A DNA stretch of 64,000 bases from Paraclostridium tenue (GTDB lineage Bacteria > Bacillota > Clostridia > Peptostreptococcales > Peptostreptococcaceae): NCBI RefSeq assembly GCF_015668515.1, contig NZ_JADPFO010000001.1:320425-384424 (forward strand), given 5' to 3'. Within the stretch, counting starts at the first letter, position 1. Each line of letters begins with the position of its first letter. Positions 25,501 to 33,599 of the stretch are shown piece after piece. Position numbers and translations under genes: made by a program. A model generated the notes under the pieces. That model searched no databases. It was not told the DNA's origin and was given only the letters and a program-made list of their open reading frames with translations.

Positions 25501-27056
25501 AAGAGGCAAAAGATAAGGCTAGTAAGAATACTAAAGACTTGGCAAAAGACGTAGATAAAAATACTAAGGATGCTAAATCTAATGCCGATAAGAACACTAA
25601 AGATGCAGCAAATTCAGTAAAAACTAACACTGATAAAATGGCTAAAAATGCAAAGACAAACACTTCTAAAGTAGCAACAGATACAAGCACAGATTTTAAG
25701 AAGGCTAATAAGTCTATACAACAAGAATCTACTAACATGTACAACGGAGCAAAACAATCATTTACTAAACTGGCGGAAATAGCTAAACAAGCAGGAAGTG
25801 ATATGTACAATGGAGTTTCAAAGTCAGCACAAAAAATGGTTCAAAGTGCAAAATCTAGTGCAAGTGATATGTATCGAGGAGTTACCACTTCAACTAGACA
25901 GATGGCAAATCAAGCTATATCAGATTGGAATAGAGTAAGGAGTGCATATAGTAGTCCTATTCGTGGAGTTATCAATGTTACTAAGACTCAGACTCAAATA
26001 AATAAAACTATAAATGAAACCGTAACTAGAGCTATGAATCAGGCTAGAACATTTGCAAGTAATAATACATTTGATATGCCTATCGCAATAAGATCATCTA
26101 TAGACGCATTTAAGGTAAGTAGTGAAGATCAACAGATATTAGAGCAGCAATTGAGAACTACTAAATCAGTAGAAGAAAAGATAACTGAAATATTAAGAAA
26201 AGAGATTGAAAAGAGAAAGAAATTAATTGATAGTGAGTCTAAAAATAGAATTGATGCAATAAACAAACAAAAAGATGCTTATAATGACGTAAGAAAACAA
26301 ATTGATTATGAAAATGATTATAACGATCAATTAAATAAAATCAAAGACTTACAAAAGCAATATGATAATATATCAGGAGATAATTCATTAGGCGCTAAGA
26401 AAAAGCTTGACTCGATATTAAAACAAATAGAAACAGAACAAAAAAGATTAGAAGATTTAGTTCAGTCTAAAATCGACTCTGATATAAACTCTGCTTTTGA
26501 TGATGAAATACATAGAATAGAAGCTGAAGCAAATAAAGCTAAGAATGAATTAGATAACTTACTAGAACCAGATGCTTTAAGAGATTTTATAAATCAGACA
26601 TTAGAAAGTGGAGTTTTTGAACATATCAACGGAGAGGTTTCTAGTTTAAAAGATGCTATGCTTGAATTTGTTGATGAATATGGGGACGGGTTAAGTAGTA
26701 TAGGAACTTTGATAAAGTCAGAACTAATAGAAAATCTTAACATAGCTATAGAAACTATGAAAAATATGACTAATGTATTAGGTCAATTAGGAGTAGGACA
26801 GTATAGAGTTAATACAAGATCTCTATCTTTGGCTGGAATAGATTATTATTCAGATAGATATAGAAATAAACAGGTTTCAAAAAATAAAGATTCAAAAAAG
26901 AAAAGTAGCGGTGGAGTATCTATAAATATTAATGCACCTATGATAAATATCGAAGGAAATGCCGATGAGTCTTTAGTTAATGATTTAAAAAGTTTGGAAA
27001 ATAGATTAGTTGAAAAGATAGCCCAAGAAATAATGAGTAAGCTCAATGGAAGATAG
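22584..27056 (+). CDS. Tail tape measure protein, TP901 type
   Basis: 1490 residues; the TTG at 22584 is used because AGGTGGTGAT lies 3-4 bases upstream. The N-terminal 330 residues are coiled coil. The TP901 core (about 335-600) begins ASLDFESAFTGVIKTVDMTT and contains ATEIAGVAEAAGQLG and AGGSAFSKVMIEM. Hydrophobic segments lie near 685-730 and 740-770. Residues about 960-1050 are short lysine-rich repeats of the KNTKDAK type. A second coiled coil lies at about 1190-1290. By the usual 1.5 angstrom-per-residue relation the tail would be over 200 nm, much of which would need distal proteins not encoded here. Confidence 0.93.
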   Translation: MSDVISKLSVQLALESGSFAKQMSAINKEVKNLDRDFKSAGKGVEGFEKTFVGLDAKITKTSKQLDLYSTKLDKQKEAYTKLESTVEKQISKLNELEQANQKGSDEWNKTAELVQKNSEKLNKLGSDINSTESNISKLTSELNQTQQEFQQLGQKTETLDDKLAKISQSATLAESEFNRLASELKQSGGYFSRLGNEMDRLSSQIDSGKSKINAYEQEISKIGNVLEKAKLEHNELGQAINKCEQELNQAKSSYGENSNEALQLKTKLLQLKDSYNHLETEIEQNENSLNGYQTELNNTVADVNRLSNELRTMPFNRVGTDMKTMGQNIKGVGQDLMPITLAIGGVGVASAKASLDFESAFTGVIKTVDMTTSEMKNMEDGIRNLSKQMPTAATEIAGVAEAAGQLGIKKESILSFTKTMVMLGDTTNLSADEAASSLARLANITGMPQSEFDKLGSTVVALGNNMATTEADIVAMGLRLAGAGSQVGMTEAQIMSFSAALSSVGIEAEAGGSAFSKVMIEMQLATEKGGEKLNNFAKVAGMSASDFKKAFETDAAGAILSFVQGLGSAEERGLSAIGILDDMGISEVRLRDSLLRAAGASGVFSEALQIGTGAWEENNALTKEAETRYNTNASKLEIMKNKMIDAAVTIGNNLMPAILSCAEWVANLSEKFAGLDSGTQTAILAIAGLAAVIPPLLILFGSTITAVGTIATAFSGTGATAGLLSGAMGALSSIALPAVVAALGLLAIAVGDSSDTLLMLQDKFGSLGVIVGGVCEFISGIWAATFSQLANVAQLGMDLIAACIDGPGGQTVKQAWDDYNNRTIALQEEAADKLTLTTTRGLSQMRNATDEQLNGCITTMDSILSQVPAIVDGNYKQAASTVATQLATMDSTQISTLQAMNDTTRMMFQGIKEGMNVDEATTQVMNNLKLMQANGKLNTETLEKDVSSAMETMKKNMDNKTKEGSKAIDKNTKEAKDKASKNTKDLAKDVDKNTKDAKSNADKNTKDAANSVKTNTDKMAKNAKTNTSKVATDTSTDFKKANKSIQQESTNMYNGAKQSFTKLAEIAKQAGSDMYNGVSKSAQKMVQSAKSSASDMYRGVTTSTRQMANQAISDWNRVRSAYSSPIRGVINVTKTQTQINKTINETVTRAMNQARTFASNNTFDMPIAIRSSIDAFKVSSEDQQILEQQLRTTKSVEEKITEILRKEIEKRKKLIDSESKNRIDAINKQKDAYNDVRKQIDYENDYNDQLNKIKDLQKQYDNISGDNSLGAKKKLDSILKQIETEQKRLEDLVQSKIDSDINSAFDDEIHRIEAEANKAKNELDNLLEPDALRDFINQTLESGVFEHINGEVSSLKDAMLEFVDEYGDGLSSIGTLIKSELIENLNIAIETMKNMTNVLGQLGVGQYRVNTRSLSLAGIDYYSDRYRNKQVSKNKDSKKKSSGGVSININAPMINIEGNADESLVNDLKSLENRLVEKIAQEIMSKLNGR

Positions 27057-27087
27057 AGAGGTATATTAATTATACCTCTTTTTTTTA
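27057..27087 (+). terminator. Terminator after the tape measure gene
   Basis: AGAGGTATA pairs with TATACCTCT, then T8 and ATGTAAAA. Strong stem, so it probably ends the head-tail operon. Confidence 0.75.
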
Positions 27088-27121
27088 TGTAAAATTAAAT
27101 TATAAAGGGGATTGTACAAAA

Positions 27122-28570
27122 ATGGGTTTAATAAATATAGATGAATTATTAAAATTAGATAGATTTAGAGATTTAAAAGAAGATGATAGAGTAATAAAAA
27201 AAGGAATAATAGATGAAATTATTAGGCAAGCATATGAAAGTAGGAAACAAAAGTATGCATATAACGCTAAAAAGAAAAAATATGAAATGGTATATGGTAC
27301 TTATATTAGACATAGAGAATTTGAAAAAGAAAGTTATCTTGATCTATTTTTTAGAACTGTAGAAAAGATAGTTAAAGAATTACATAAAGGTTCAATTTGG
27401 GACGATGAAGGAAAAGAAGAATACTTACAAGAAGCAAGAGTTTTAGGTTACATAGCTTTAAATGATTTAGTAAATGGTAAATTTAATAGTAGTTTAGAGA
27501 AAAGAGGAATCACAGTAAATTCAGTTGAAGATTTTAAAGAAATACTAAAAGACGAAGAAAAAATAAATGCAATGTGTGCTATGATGTACACCGTTATTAA
27601 AAATTTATTAAGAAAACAATTATATCAACATGACAATCAGGGATATTATTTAGAATACTATTGGGATGAAAAAGAGAAGAAAAACATGACTAGAAAAGTA
27701 GATAAAGACAATATAAGTTTTGAAATGAACGCTTATAAAGAAGATGACAATGGAAAAACTTTAATTGATAAAATAGGAGAATCAGATTATTATACTATAG
27801 ATGGTGATGAAAATGACTCTAACAATATATTAGGTTACTTAGTTAGTAAAATAGATTCTATACTTATGAAAAAGCAGAGAGAAACACTAAGTAAATTTGA
27901 TGAAGATGGTAATTATTTAGGTGCATTCGGCAATTCAAATAGAAAACAAGCTAAAGAATCAATGATGAAATCTTTAAATAAATATGCTAAAACAGATAGA
28001 ATGTTATACTTATCTAAAGACAGCTATAATGTAAGAGATATTGAATTTATTAAACTCTTTGAAATGATAGTTTTATGTGATAAAAGAAGTGAACAATTTA
28101 AATTGATAGCTACAGAATTAGATAATAATAAAACACTATCAAATCTTATATATAATTTAAGTGTAGATATTTATAAACCTATAATTCAATTCAAAAATAC
28201 AAATCAAATTAATTATAAATACTTAAATACTAAATTTTTAAAGCTACTATATACACTTTTAAATGAGTACAATAATAAAGTTGAAGATAAGTTTTTCATA
28301 GAACATTTTGATTTAGATGAAGATGATAAAGTAAAATTTTACATAGATAGATATGTAATGTCATTTGGATTATTAGCTAGAAAAGATAATAAATATGAAA
28401 TTGTAACAGTAAATCAATTAAGAGAGTTTGTTAACACTGTAAAAGGAGCTAACTATAATAAAACTAAACAGTTAAATAAATATTTAGCAGAAATAGGGTA
28501 CAATTTAATAACAGATAAAAGAACTTCATGCAAGGATAATATATCATGCTATAAAATCGAGAGGCTATAG
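27122..28570 (+). CDS. Unrecognised 482-aa protein, weakly sigma-factor-like
   Basis: 482 residues in the slot where distal-tail genes normally start; ATG lies 11 bases after AAAGGGG. No catalytic motif or membrane segment is seen. Residues about 85-165 (EEYLQEARVLGYIALNDLVNG, then a helix with MMYTVIKNLLRKQLY) recall sigma-70 region 2. GKTLIDKIGESD near 220 and KKQRETL followed by NRKQAKESMMKSLNKY near 255-295 recall the linker and region 4. The C-terminal 60 residues (QLREFVNTVKGANYNKTKQL) look like a separate nucleic-acid-binding domain. A sigma-like specificity factor is possible, but this is inference with low certainty. Confidence 0.4.
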   Translation: MGLINIDELLKLDRFRDLKEDDRVIKKGIIDEIIRQAYESRKQKYAYNAKKKKYEMVYGTYIRHREFEKESYLDLFFRTVEKIVKELHKGSIWDDEGKEEYLQEARVLGYIALNDLVNGKFNSSLEKRGITVNSVEDFKEILKDEEKINAMCAMMYTVIKNLLRKQLYQHDNQGYYLEYYWDEKEKKNMTRKVDKDNISFEMNAYKEDDNGKTLIDKIGESDYYTIDGDENDSNNILGYLVSKIDSILMKKQRETLSKFDEDGNYLGAFGNSNRKQAKESMMKSLNKYAKTDRMLYLSKDSYNVRDIEFIKLFEMIVLCDKRSEQFKLIATELDNNKTLSNLIYNLSVDIYKPIIQFKNTNQINYKYLNTKFLKLLYTLLNEYNNKVEDKFFIEHFDLDEDDKVKFYIDRYVMSFGLLARKDNKYEIVTVNQLREFVNTVKGANYNKTKQLNKYLAEIGYNLITDKRTSCKDNISCYKIERL

Positions 28571-28608
28571 ATATTCATTAATTTGAGTATTTATAGCCTA
28601 ATTTTTTC
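28562..28608. terminator. Convergent terminator
   Basis: AGGCTATA...GAATATC-like arms: AGGCTATAGATATTC pairs with GAGTATTTATAGCCT, followed by AATTTTTT. It separates the rightward 482-aa gene from the leftward defence-like pair. Confidence 0.65.
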
Positions 28609-28615
28609 AATAGTA

Positions 28616-29260
28616 TTAAATTGATTGTTCGCAATTATCTGAGTTTTGTTGTATTTGAGAATCGCTTATATTGCCATAAAAATAATTATATGTATAATTT
28701 TTAGATGTAGCTATTTCTCTTTCTTTACTTGTAAATGTCATATTTTCACCTAAAATGCCACTACACTCAAGATCTAAAGACCACTCAAGTATTCTATTCT
28801 TAACATTGTCAGATATATTTTTAACCTTAGATTTTCCAACAGATAATACATATTTAAAATCATATCCAGTTGAATTTCTTAAATGATTTTCAAAAGTTTC
28901 AGGGTAAGATAAAGTCAAGTGCTGTAAACTATTATTTTCTTTAACTAAGTATTCTAACTCTGGTAAAGAATTTTTACATTTAAGTTTTGTTAAAAACTCA
29001 ACTTCATTATCATTGCTAAGTACAACAGGTATGTAAACGCCACTATAAATGTTAAGAGCTAAACATTCCCCTTTAAGTACTCTATATTTAGGAAGTTCTA
29101 TATTGATATCTTTATATCCATTTAATTCTGCATAAATCCAGTTTTCAGCATCTTTAATATATAACTTTTTAGATAATACTAATGCATGTCTAAGCAAATC
29201 AGAAACTGAAATATTTGAATCTAAACACTTTTGTTGTAATTCTAATACTAAGCTTGACAT
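28616..29260 (-). CDS. AbiTii-domain protein (abortive infection)
   Basis: 214 residues. The N-terminal 120 match the AbiTii domain: LVLELQQKCLDSNISVSDLLRHALVLSKKL, then WIYAELNGYKD and LPKYRVLKGECLALN. The C-terminal 20 residues hold FYGNISDSQIQQ, also found inside the neighbouring gene's product. AbiTii is part of the two-gene AbiT phage-exclusion system of Lactococcus. AGGAGG lies 6 bases before the start and inside the upstream gene's end, so the two are coupled. The likely role is defence of the host against competing phages; the toxic activity is unknown. Confidence 0.8.
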   Translation of the reverse strand: MSSLVLELQQKCLDSNISVSDLLRHALVLSKKLYIKDAENWIYAELNGYKDINIELPKYRVLKGECLALNIYSGVYIPVVLSNDNEVEFLTKLKCKNSLPELEYLVKENNSLQHLTLSYPETFENHLRNSTGYDFKYVLSVGKSKVKNISDNVKNRILEWSLDLECSGILGENMTFTSKEREIATSKNYTYNYFYGNISDSQIQQNSDNCEQSI

Positions 29261-29269
29261 ATAAACCTC

Positions 29270-29899
29270 CTATTGAAACTGAGATAATTGATAGATTAAA
29301 CCAGAAGCAAGTAAATTCCCAGATGCTCCTTCTAATACAGTTTTTATAGAAGCAAGTCCTGATTTTATAATACTTGGTTTAGAATTTGTTTTTTCAAGTT
29401 CACATTCTACATTTTTTAAAATATTTTCAATAGTATCTAATTTAGCAGACTCTAAAGGTATACTTGATAAATTTTGCTTTAACGTATCATTTAACCAAGC
29501 TTTAAGTTCTTCTCTTTTATCATAAACTTCATTCATATTCATAGTTTGAGTTGAATTTTGAACATGTTGTTGTATTTGAGAATGAGAGATATCTCCATAA
29601 AAGTTATTTATAGAAGAAGATGTAATTTTTTCTTTATGAATATTCTCTTTTTCAACTTTAACTTGATAATGAGATTGGATACTTCCCATTCCAGAAATAA
29701 AACCTCTATCTTTTACTATATAATTTTCGCGTAGGTTATTTGGTAATATACGAACTAGTGTATCTCCTTCTTCTATTGGAATTGATATATCATTTATTAA
29801 AATCAAATTCGTTTGTACGCAAGATTTTATATCTTTATATACATCACCGTTTAATTTTAATAAATCTACTTTATCTCTCATAATACGATTACTAAACAT
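29270..29899 (-). CDS. Partner protein of the AbiTii pair
   Basis: 209 residues; ATG at 29899 follows GGGGG by 9 bases, so an in-frame ATG further upstream is rejected. The N-terminal 90 residues are a small beta domain found in other short proteins (VDLLKLNG, IPIEEGDTLVRILPN, then IQSHYQVKV). The middle carries FYGDISHSQIQQ, nearly identical to the C-terminus of the AbiTii protein. The rest is a helical domain (KREELKAWLNDTLKQNL). The stop lies 9 bp before the AbiTii start. A sensor or scaffold for the AbiTii protein is plausible, joined through the shared motif. Family not named with confidence. Confidence 0.6.
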   Translation of the reverse strand: MFSNRIMRDKVDLLKLNGDVYKDIKSCVQTNLILINDISIPIEEGDTLVRILPNNLRENYIVKDRGFISGMGSIQSHYQVKVEKENIHKEKITSSSINNFYGDISHSQIQQHVQNSTQTMNMNEVYDKREELKAWLNDTLKQNLSSIPLESAKLDTIENILKNVECELEKTNSKPSIIKSGLASIKTVLEGASGNLLASGLIYQLSQFQ

Positions 29900-30080
29900 A
29901 AGAATGACCCCCTTTTTATTGATCAATTAATTTTCTTATATATATATTAGCATAAAATTCCAATATAGAATAATTCATCTTAAATGTTTTTGTCCAAGCA
30001 ACTTTTGTGCGATTACACATATAATGTATTAGGAACAAACAAACACAATCAAATTTAGTTGAGAAAGGGTGATAACTCAC

Positions 30081-30254
30081 ATGTCAAAAAAAAGAAGCGA
30101 GGAAGTGAGAATACCTGTATCTTTTAAAAAGACACCAGAGGAATTAAGCATTTATAACTACATCAAAGATAATTCGGCAATGATAGGTCAAAGTGCTTTT
30201 ATTAAACAATTAGTAATGGAAGAAATGAAACGTAAAGGTGAATGGAAGTTTTAA
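30081..30254 (+). CDS. Small RHH-like DNA-binding protein
   Basis: 57 residues; ATG 30081 follows AAAGGGTG by about 9 bases. RIPVSFKKTPEELSIYNYIKD then AFIKQLVMEEMKRKG is the strand-helix-helix pattern of small ribbon-helix-helix proteins common on Firmicutes plasmids and conjugative elements. It may repress its own message or help mobilisation. It stands alone before a structured gap. Confidence 0.5.
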   Translation: MSKKRSEEVRIPVSFKKTPEELSIYNYIKDNSAMIGQSAFIKQLVMEEMKRKGEWKF

Positions 30255-30265
30255 TTAAAATTAAA

Positions 30266-30294
30266 GGACTCCAGGAGTGCAGTCCATAGAGTCC
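30266..30294 (+). other. Hairpin with two alternative pairings
   Basis: GGACTC (30266-30271) can pair with GAGTCC (30289-30294), while GGACT can instead pair with AGTCC (30281-30285). Alternative stems 12 bp after a small DNA-binding protein gene suggest an operator or attenuator; there is no T-run. Confidence 0.35.
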
Positions 30295-30361
30295 AAACCT
30301 CAAGTGAATTAAAAAATATAATTCGATAATATATTCTATAAATATCTATGATATCCTTTAA

Positions 30362-30445
30362 TTAATGTAATGAATTCTGAATTAAATCTAAGATTCCAAC
30401 CAAAGAGAACCAGCCTAATGCTTTCCACAAGTGAGGATTCATCAT
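30362..30445 (-). CDS. Candidate 27-residue membrane peptide
   Basis: A short leftward frame starting MMNPHLWKALGWFSLVGILD, with a strong GGAGGTGTTTAAGG ribosome site. The product would be one amphipathic or hydrophobic helix. The gap 30255-30506 holds no other gene. A similar ribosome-site block lies at 36121-36131. Such peptides can be type I toxins or leader peptides; evidence is only the ribosome site and composition. Confidence 0.35.
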   Translation of the reverse strand: MMNPHLWKALGWFSLVGILDLIQNSLH

Positions 30446-30506
30446 CCTTAAACACCTCCAGATAAATTCTATGAGATTATTATAACCAAAATAGGAGGAT
30501 CATATT

Positions 30507-30947
30507 ATGAAGATATTAGTAAATGGTAACACAATAACTGAAATGGTATGTGGTCAAGTTTCTAAAGTTAGAGAGTATAAAAAAGTTGAATTAGTTGAAT
30601 GTGATTTTTATTCAAGAGAAGATGTACTTTTAATTGATAAATTCATAGGACACATCAAGAGAAATAAAGTGATGTATAAGAGGTTAGTAATTCTAATTAC
30701 AATATTAATTAATTCAAGTACTATAACTGTATATGCTACTGGCGGATTAGGAGATATGGCTATAACTATCATAGATAAGTTAACATATTTAGCTAAATAT
30801 GCATGTATGGGAATGGGAATCAAGGAAATGATTATTTGCTTATTGAATGGTGGGAACATGAGAGAAGCATCATTTGCAGGTATTCAATTTTGGATAGGTT
30901 ATTTGTTTTTAGAGTTTTATCCTACTTTATATGATTTTAAATTTTAG
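30507..30947 (+). CDS. Membrane protein, VirB2/TrbC-pilin-like in layout
   Basis: 146 residues after ATAGGAGGATC. A soluble 50-residue N-terminus is followed by a hydrophobic segment (VILITILINSSTITVYA) that could be a signal, then GGLGDMAITIIDKLTYLAKYACMGMGIKEMI and a last helix (GIQFWIGYLFLEF). A glycine pair after a helix and two helices with a short loop resemble T4SS pilins of the VirB2/TrbC group. It is followed by another small membrane protein and an ATPase, supporting a transfer or surface-structure module. The match is by layout, not by clear motif. Confidence 0.45.
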   Translation: MKILVNGNTITEMVCGQVSKVREYKKVELVECDFYSREDVLLIDKFIGHIKRNKVMYKRLVILITILINSSTITVYATGGLGDMAITIIDKLTYLAKYACMGMGIKEMIICLLNGGNMREASFAGIQFWIGYLFLEFYPTLYDFKF

Positions 30948-30958
30948 GAGGTATGTAT

Positions 30959-31228
30959 ATGAGTCCTTTTAAACAAACTTTTGATGTAGAATGGAACTTT
31001 AATCCATTTAAAGGAGTAGAAGAGTTTTTCTCAAATAAATGGAATGAGTTTTTAACGGAATTAATAACTACTATAACAGAATTAAGCTCAGATGTATGTT
31101 TAATAGCTGGATTAGTAGCTGCAATATTATTTATATTCGGATGGAAGAAAGGAAAAGATATACCAATATTAGCATGGGCTATACATCTTATAATACAAAT
31201 CATAGGGAAGGTGATTCTAGGTGTTTAA
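30959..31228 (+). CDS. Small two-helix membrane protein
   Basis: 89 residues; ATG 30959 is 7 bases after AGGAGGT. An aromatic N-terminus (VEWNFNPFKGVEEFF) precedes two membrane helices (CLIAGLVAAILFIFGW and ILAWAIHLIIQIIGKVIL) joined by KKGKD. No family is recognised with certainty; small proteins of this type accompany VirD4/HerA-like ATPases on mobile elements. Its end overlaps the ATPase gene by 8 bp. Confidence 0.6.
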   Translation: MSPFKQTFDVEWNFNPFKGVEEFFSNKWNEFLTELITTITELSSDVCLIAGLVAAILFIFGWKKGKDIPILAWAIHLIIQIIGKVILGV

Positions 31229-33506
31229 GAATCAAGTCAAATCAATGTCACTTAGTAAATATATCCAGATTAAAAAAGAAGAATATTCAATATATCAACT
31301 AATACCTACTAAATCAAATAAGAATAATTCAACAGATTCAATAGCAGCATTAGTTAACAAAATGTTTATTAAGGCAGATAAGTTAATTAAAAGAGAAGAT
31401 AAGAAACTTATAATACAAAGTTACATGAAATCTAGTTATTATATCCATATTACTAAGGAAGAAGTACAATTCTATTTTATAGTACCTACAGTCCATAACA
31501 TGAAATTTAGAACTAAGTTCGGAGAATGCTGGAAGAATATAGAGATTAAACAAGTCGATAACATACCTATAGATATCAATTCATGTTCAAAATATGAGTT
31601 AACGTATACTCATAATGATATATTAAGTCTCAATGTAGACAAAAGAAGTAATGATTTATTGAACGCTAATATGGCAGTTATAGATATCTTAGATAACGAT
31701 GACATGACGGGAATATTCTATAATTTTATACCAACAGGAGATAGAGAGGATACTTATTTCAAAAAGTTATATAGAGACAATATAGAGAAGTTTGAAAAAG
31801 GGCATTCACTTAAGAAAACTAAAGATATAGCAGATATAGGAATAGGAGCTTTAAAGTTTATAATATCTTATTTTGAGGACTTTATAGGAAGCATTCAATC
31901 TAATAAAAAAGCCAAAAAGAAAGAACTATTTCTTAATGTTAATAAAATACCATCTAGTAGCACTAAAAGAAAAGCTAGTAGAGATATATGTAAGAGTCAA
32001 ACTCTAGTAATATCTAAATCTAAAAATAATAAGAAGGAAAAAGAAATAGGAATAAGTATGTGTAACAGCTTTAAATCTATATCAGATGACAATGAATTTC
32101 GTTATAAGGAAGTTAAAAAAGATATTGATATTATGAGACCAGTTATTAATAATGTAGCTATAAATAAGACTACAGTAGAAGAGTGTCAGAATTTTATTAG
32201 CTTACCAGGTAGAGAATTAATTGAACAGTATAAAATGATAAATCATAATAAAGTACTAGAGCGTAAAATACCTAAGTGTCTCGAAGATGGAGAGATTAGA
32301 ATAGGAACGGTTAAATGCAAAGATACAATACAGAAAGCATATTATTCTACAGATAATCAGATATCAAGATTAGGTAGAGTATTATTAGGAAGTATGGGAG
32401 CCGGTAAAGATTATTATATGGTAAATATGGCTAAAGATATTATTGCAGCAAATAGAGGACTTATAGTAATTGATTATATAGATCAATGTCAATTAGCTAA
32501 CAATATAAAAGCTATAACTCCACCTGATAAATTATTAGAAATAGACTGCTCTAACATAAATCAACTCCAATCGTTCGTATTTAATGAACACAAGATAAAT
32601 CCAAATTTAGATGATTATTCTAAAATAGCTATAGCTATGCAAAAGTCAGAACAAATTCAAATATTATTAGATGCTATAAATGATGATAACACAAAATTAA
32701 CCCCTAGAATGCTAAGATACCTTTATGCAGCAGGTACAGTAGTATTTTATCTTAAAGAAAACGCAAGCTTTAAAGATGTAATAGATATACTGACTAATCC
32801 TAGAAAGAGAGGAAATTTAATAAATCAATTAAGCGAAAATGCAAAAAGTATATTAGTTGATGAATTAGATGATCTTAGAGACTTAACTAAAACTACTAAA
32901 TCTGGTGTAGAAAACTATGATTCTAAAATTGATGGTATCATAGATAGAGTATCATGGCTTAAGACTAATATGTATACTAAGATTGCTTATTCTAAAGATA
33001 GTTCTAGTAATATTGACTTTGTAGATGCTATAAATCAGGGTAAAGTGATATTAATTAAAATTCCTGAAAAACAATTTAACTCTAGAGTAATTCGCAATGT
33101 TATAGCTACATTCTATTTAAGTAAAATATGGTTAGCAAAACAATTAGGAGCTACTGAAGTAAAAACAGAGCTATTCGTAAATGAAATACATCAAAGCTAT
33201 AATTGTCAGCTACTTATGGAAAATATATTAGTTGAGTCTAGAAAATTTAATCTTGTGCCAACTTTAGCTATGCATTATTTGAGCCAATGTACTAGTAAGT
33301 GTAAAAATGCCATATTAGCAAGTGGATCATCATTTCTACTTATATCAGGTTGTGATGTTAAGGCATTTAATGAATTAAGAACTCACTTTGAAAAAGATGG
33401 CTATGATGAAACTGATATAGTGGAATTAGAAAGATATAATGCATTATGTTTAATAAAAAATGAAGATACAAACTATAGTTCTTTTGTAGCTAAACTACCT
33501 GCTTAA
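31221..33506 (+). CDS. HerA/VirD4-like ATPase with altered Walker motifs
   Basis: 761 residues; GTG start 8 bases after AAGGTG. The N-terminal 330 residues are unrecognised and soluble. The motor domain starts near 375: LLGSMGAGKD (G390-D397) is Walker A with Asp in place of Ser/Thr. VVFYLKENASFKDVIDIL and QGKVILIKIPE match the VirD4/TraD-type coupling ATPases. LFVNEIHQ (N654, E655) is Walker B with Asn for Asp. A T4SS coupling-protein-like role (DNA transfer) is the best guess; a packaging ATPase of another virus type is the alternative. The two changes may reduce or alter ATP use. Confidence 0.65.
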   Translation: MFKNQVKSMSLSKYIQIKKEEYSIYQLIPTKSNKNNSTDSIAALVNKMFIKADKLIKREDKKLIIQSYMKSSYYIHITKEEVQFYFIVPTVHNMKFRTKFGECWKNIEIKQVDNIPIDINSCSKYELTYTHNDILSLNVDKRSNDLLNANMAVIDILDNDDMTGIFYNFIPTGDREDTYFKKLYRDNIEKFEKGHSLKKTKDIADIGIGALKFIISYFEDFIGSIQSNKKAKKKELFLNVNKIPSSSTKRKASRDICKSQTLVISKSKNNKKEKEIGISMCNSFKSISDDNEFRYKEVKKDIDIMRPVINNVAINKTTVEECQNFISLPGRELIEQYKMINHNKVLERKIPKCLEDGEIRIGTVKCKDTIQKAYYSTDNQISRLGRVLLGSMGAGKDYYMVNMAKDIIAANRGLIVIDYIDQCQLANNIKAITPPDKLLEIDCSNINQLQSFVFNEHKINPNLDDYSKIAIAMQKSEQIQILLDAINDDNTKLTPRMLRYLYAAGTVVFYLKENASFKDVIDILTNPRKRGNLINQLSENAKSILVDELDDLRDLTKTTKSGVENYDSKIDGIIDRVSWLKTNMYTKIAYSKDSSSNIDFVDAINQGKVILIKIPEKQFNSRVIRNVIATFYLSKIWLAKQLGATEVKTELFVNEIHQSYNCQLLMENILVESRKFNLVPTLAMHYLSQCTSKCKNAILASGSSFLLISGCDVKAFNELRTHFEKDGYDETDIVELERYNALCLIKNEDTNYSSFVAKLPA

Positions 33507-33526
33507 AATTGTGGGTAGTTTTTTAT
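33492..33526 (+). terminator. Terminator after the ATPase gene
   Basis: AAACTACC pairs with GGTAGTTT, then TTTATTT. It overlaps the end of the ATPase gene. Confidence 0.7.
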
Positions 33527-33599
33527 TTAATTATATAAGTTCACATCTTGTGAAAAAATTGAAATTCCAATGATTTATATGTATATATAAAATTGAACA

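Noticed and set aside
25349-25810. 153-codon frame opposite the lysine-rich repeats of the tape measure gene
   Set aside because: Leucine/serine-rich translation arises from reading the KNTKDA-type repeats backwards; no ribosome site.
31096-31302. 68-codon frame overlapping the start of the ATPase gene
   Set aside because: It overlaps two well-supported genes and reads through their junction in a third frame without a ribosome site.
30507-33506. Complete conjugation system
   Set aside because: No relaxase, VirB4-type or VirB6-type protein is visible, so only a transfer-like ATPase and small membrane proteins can be claimed.
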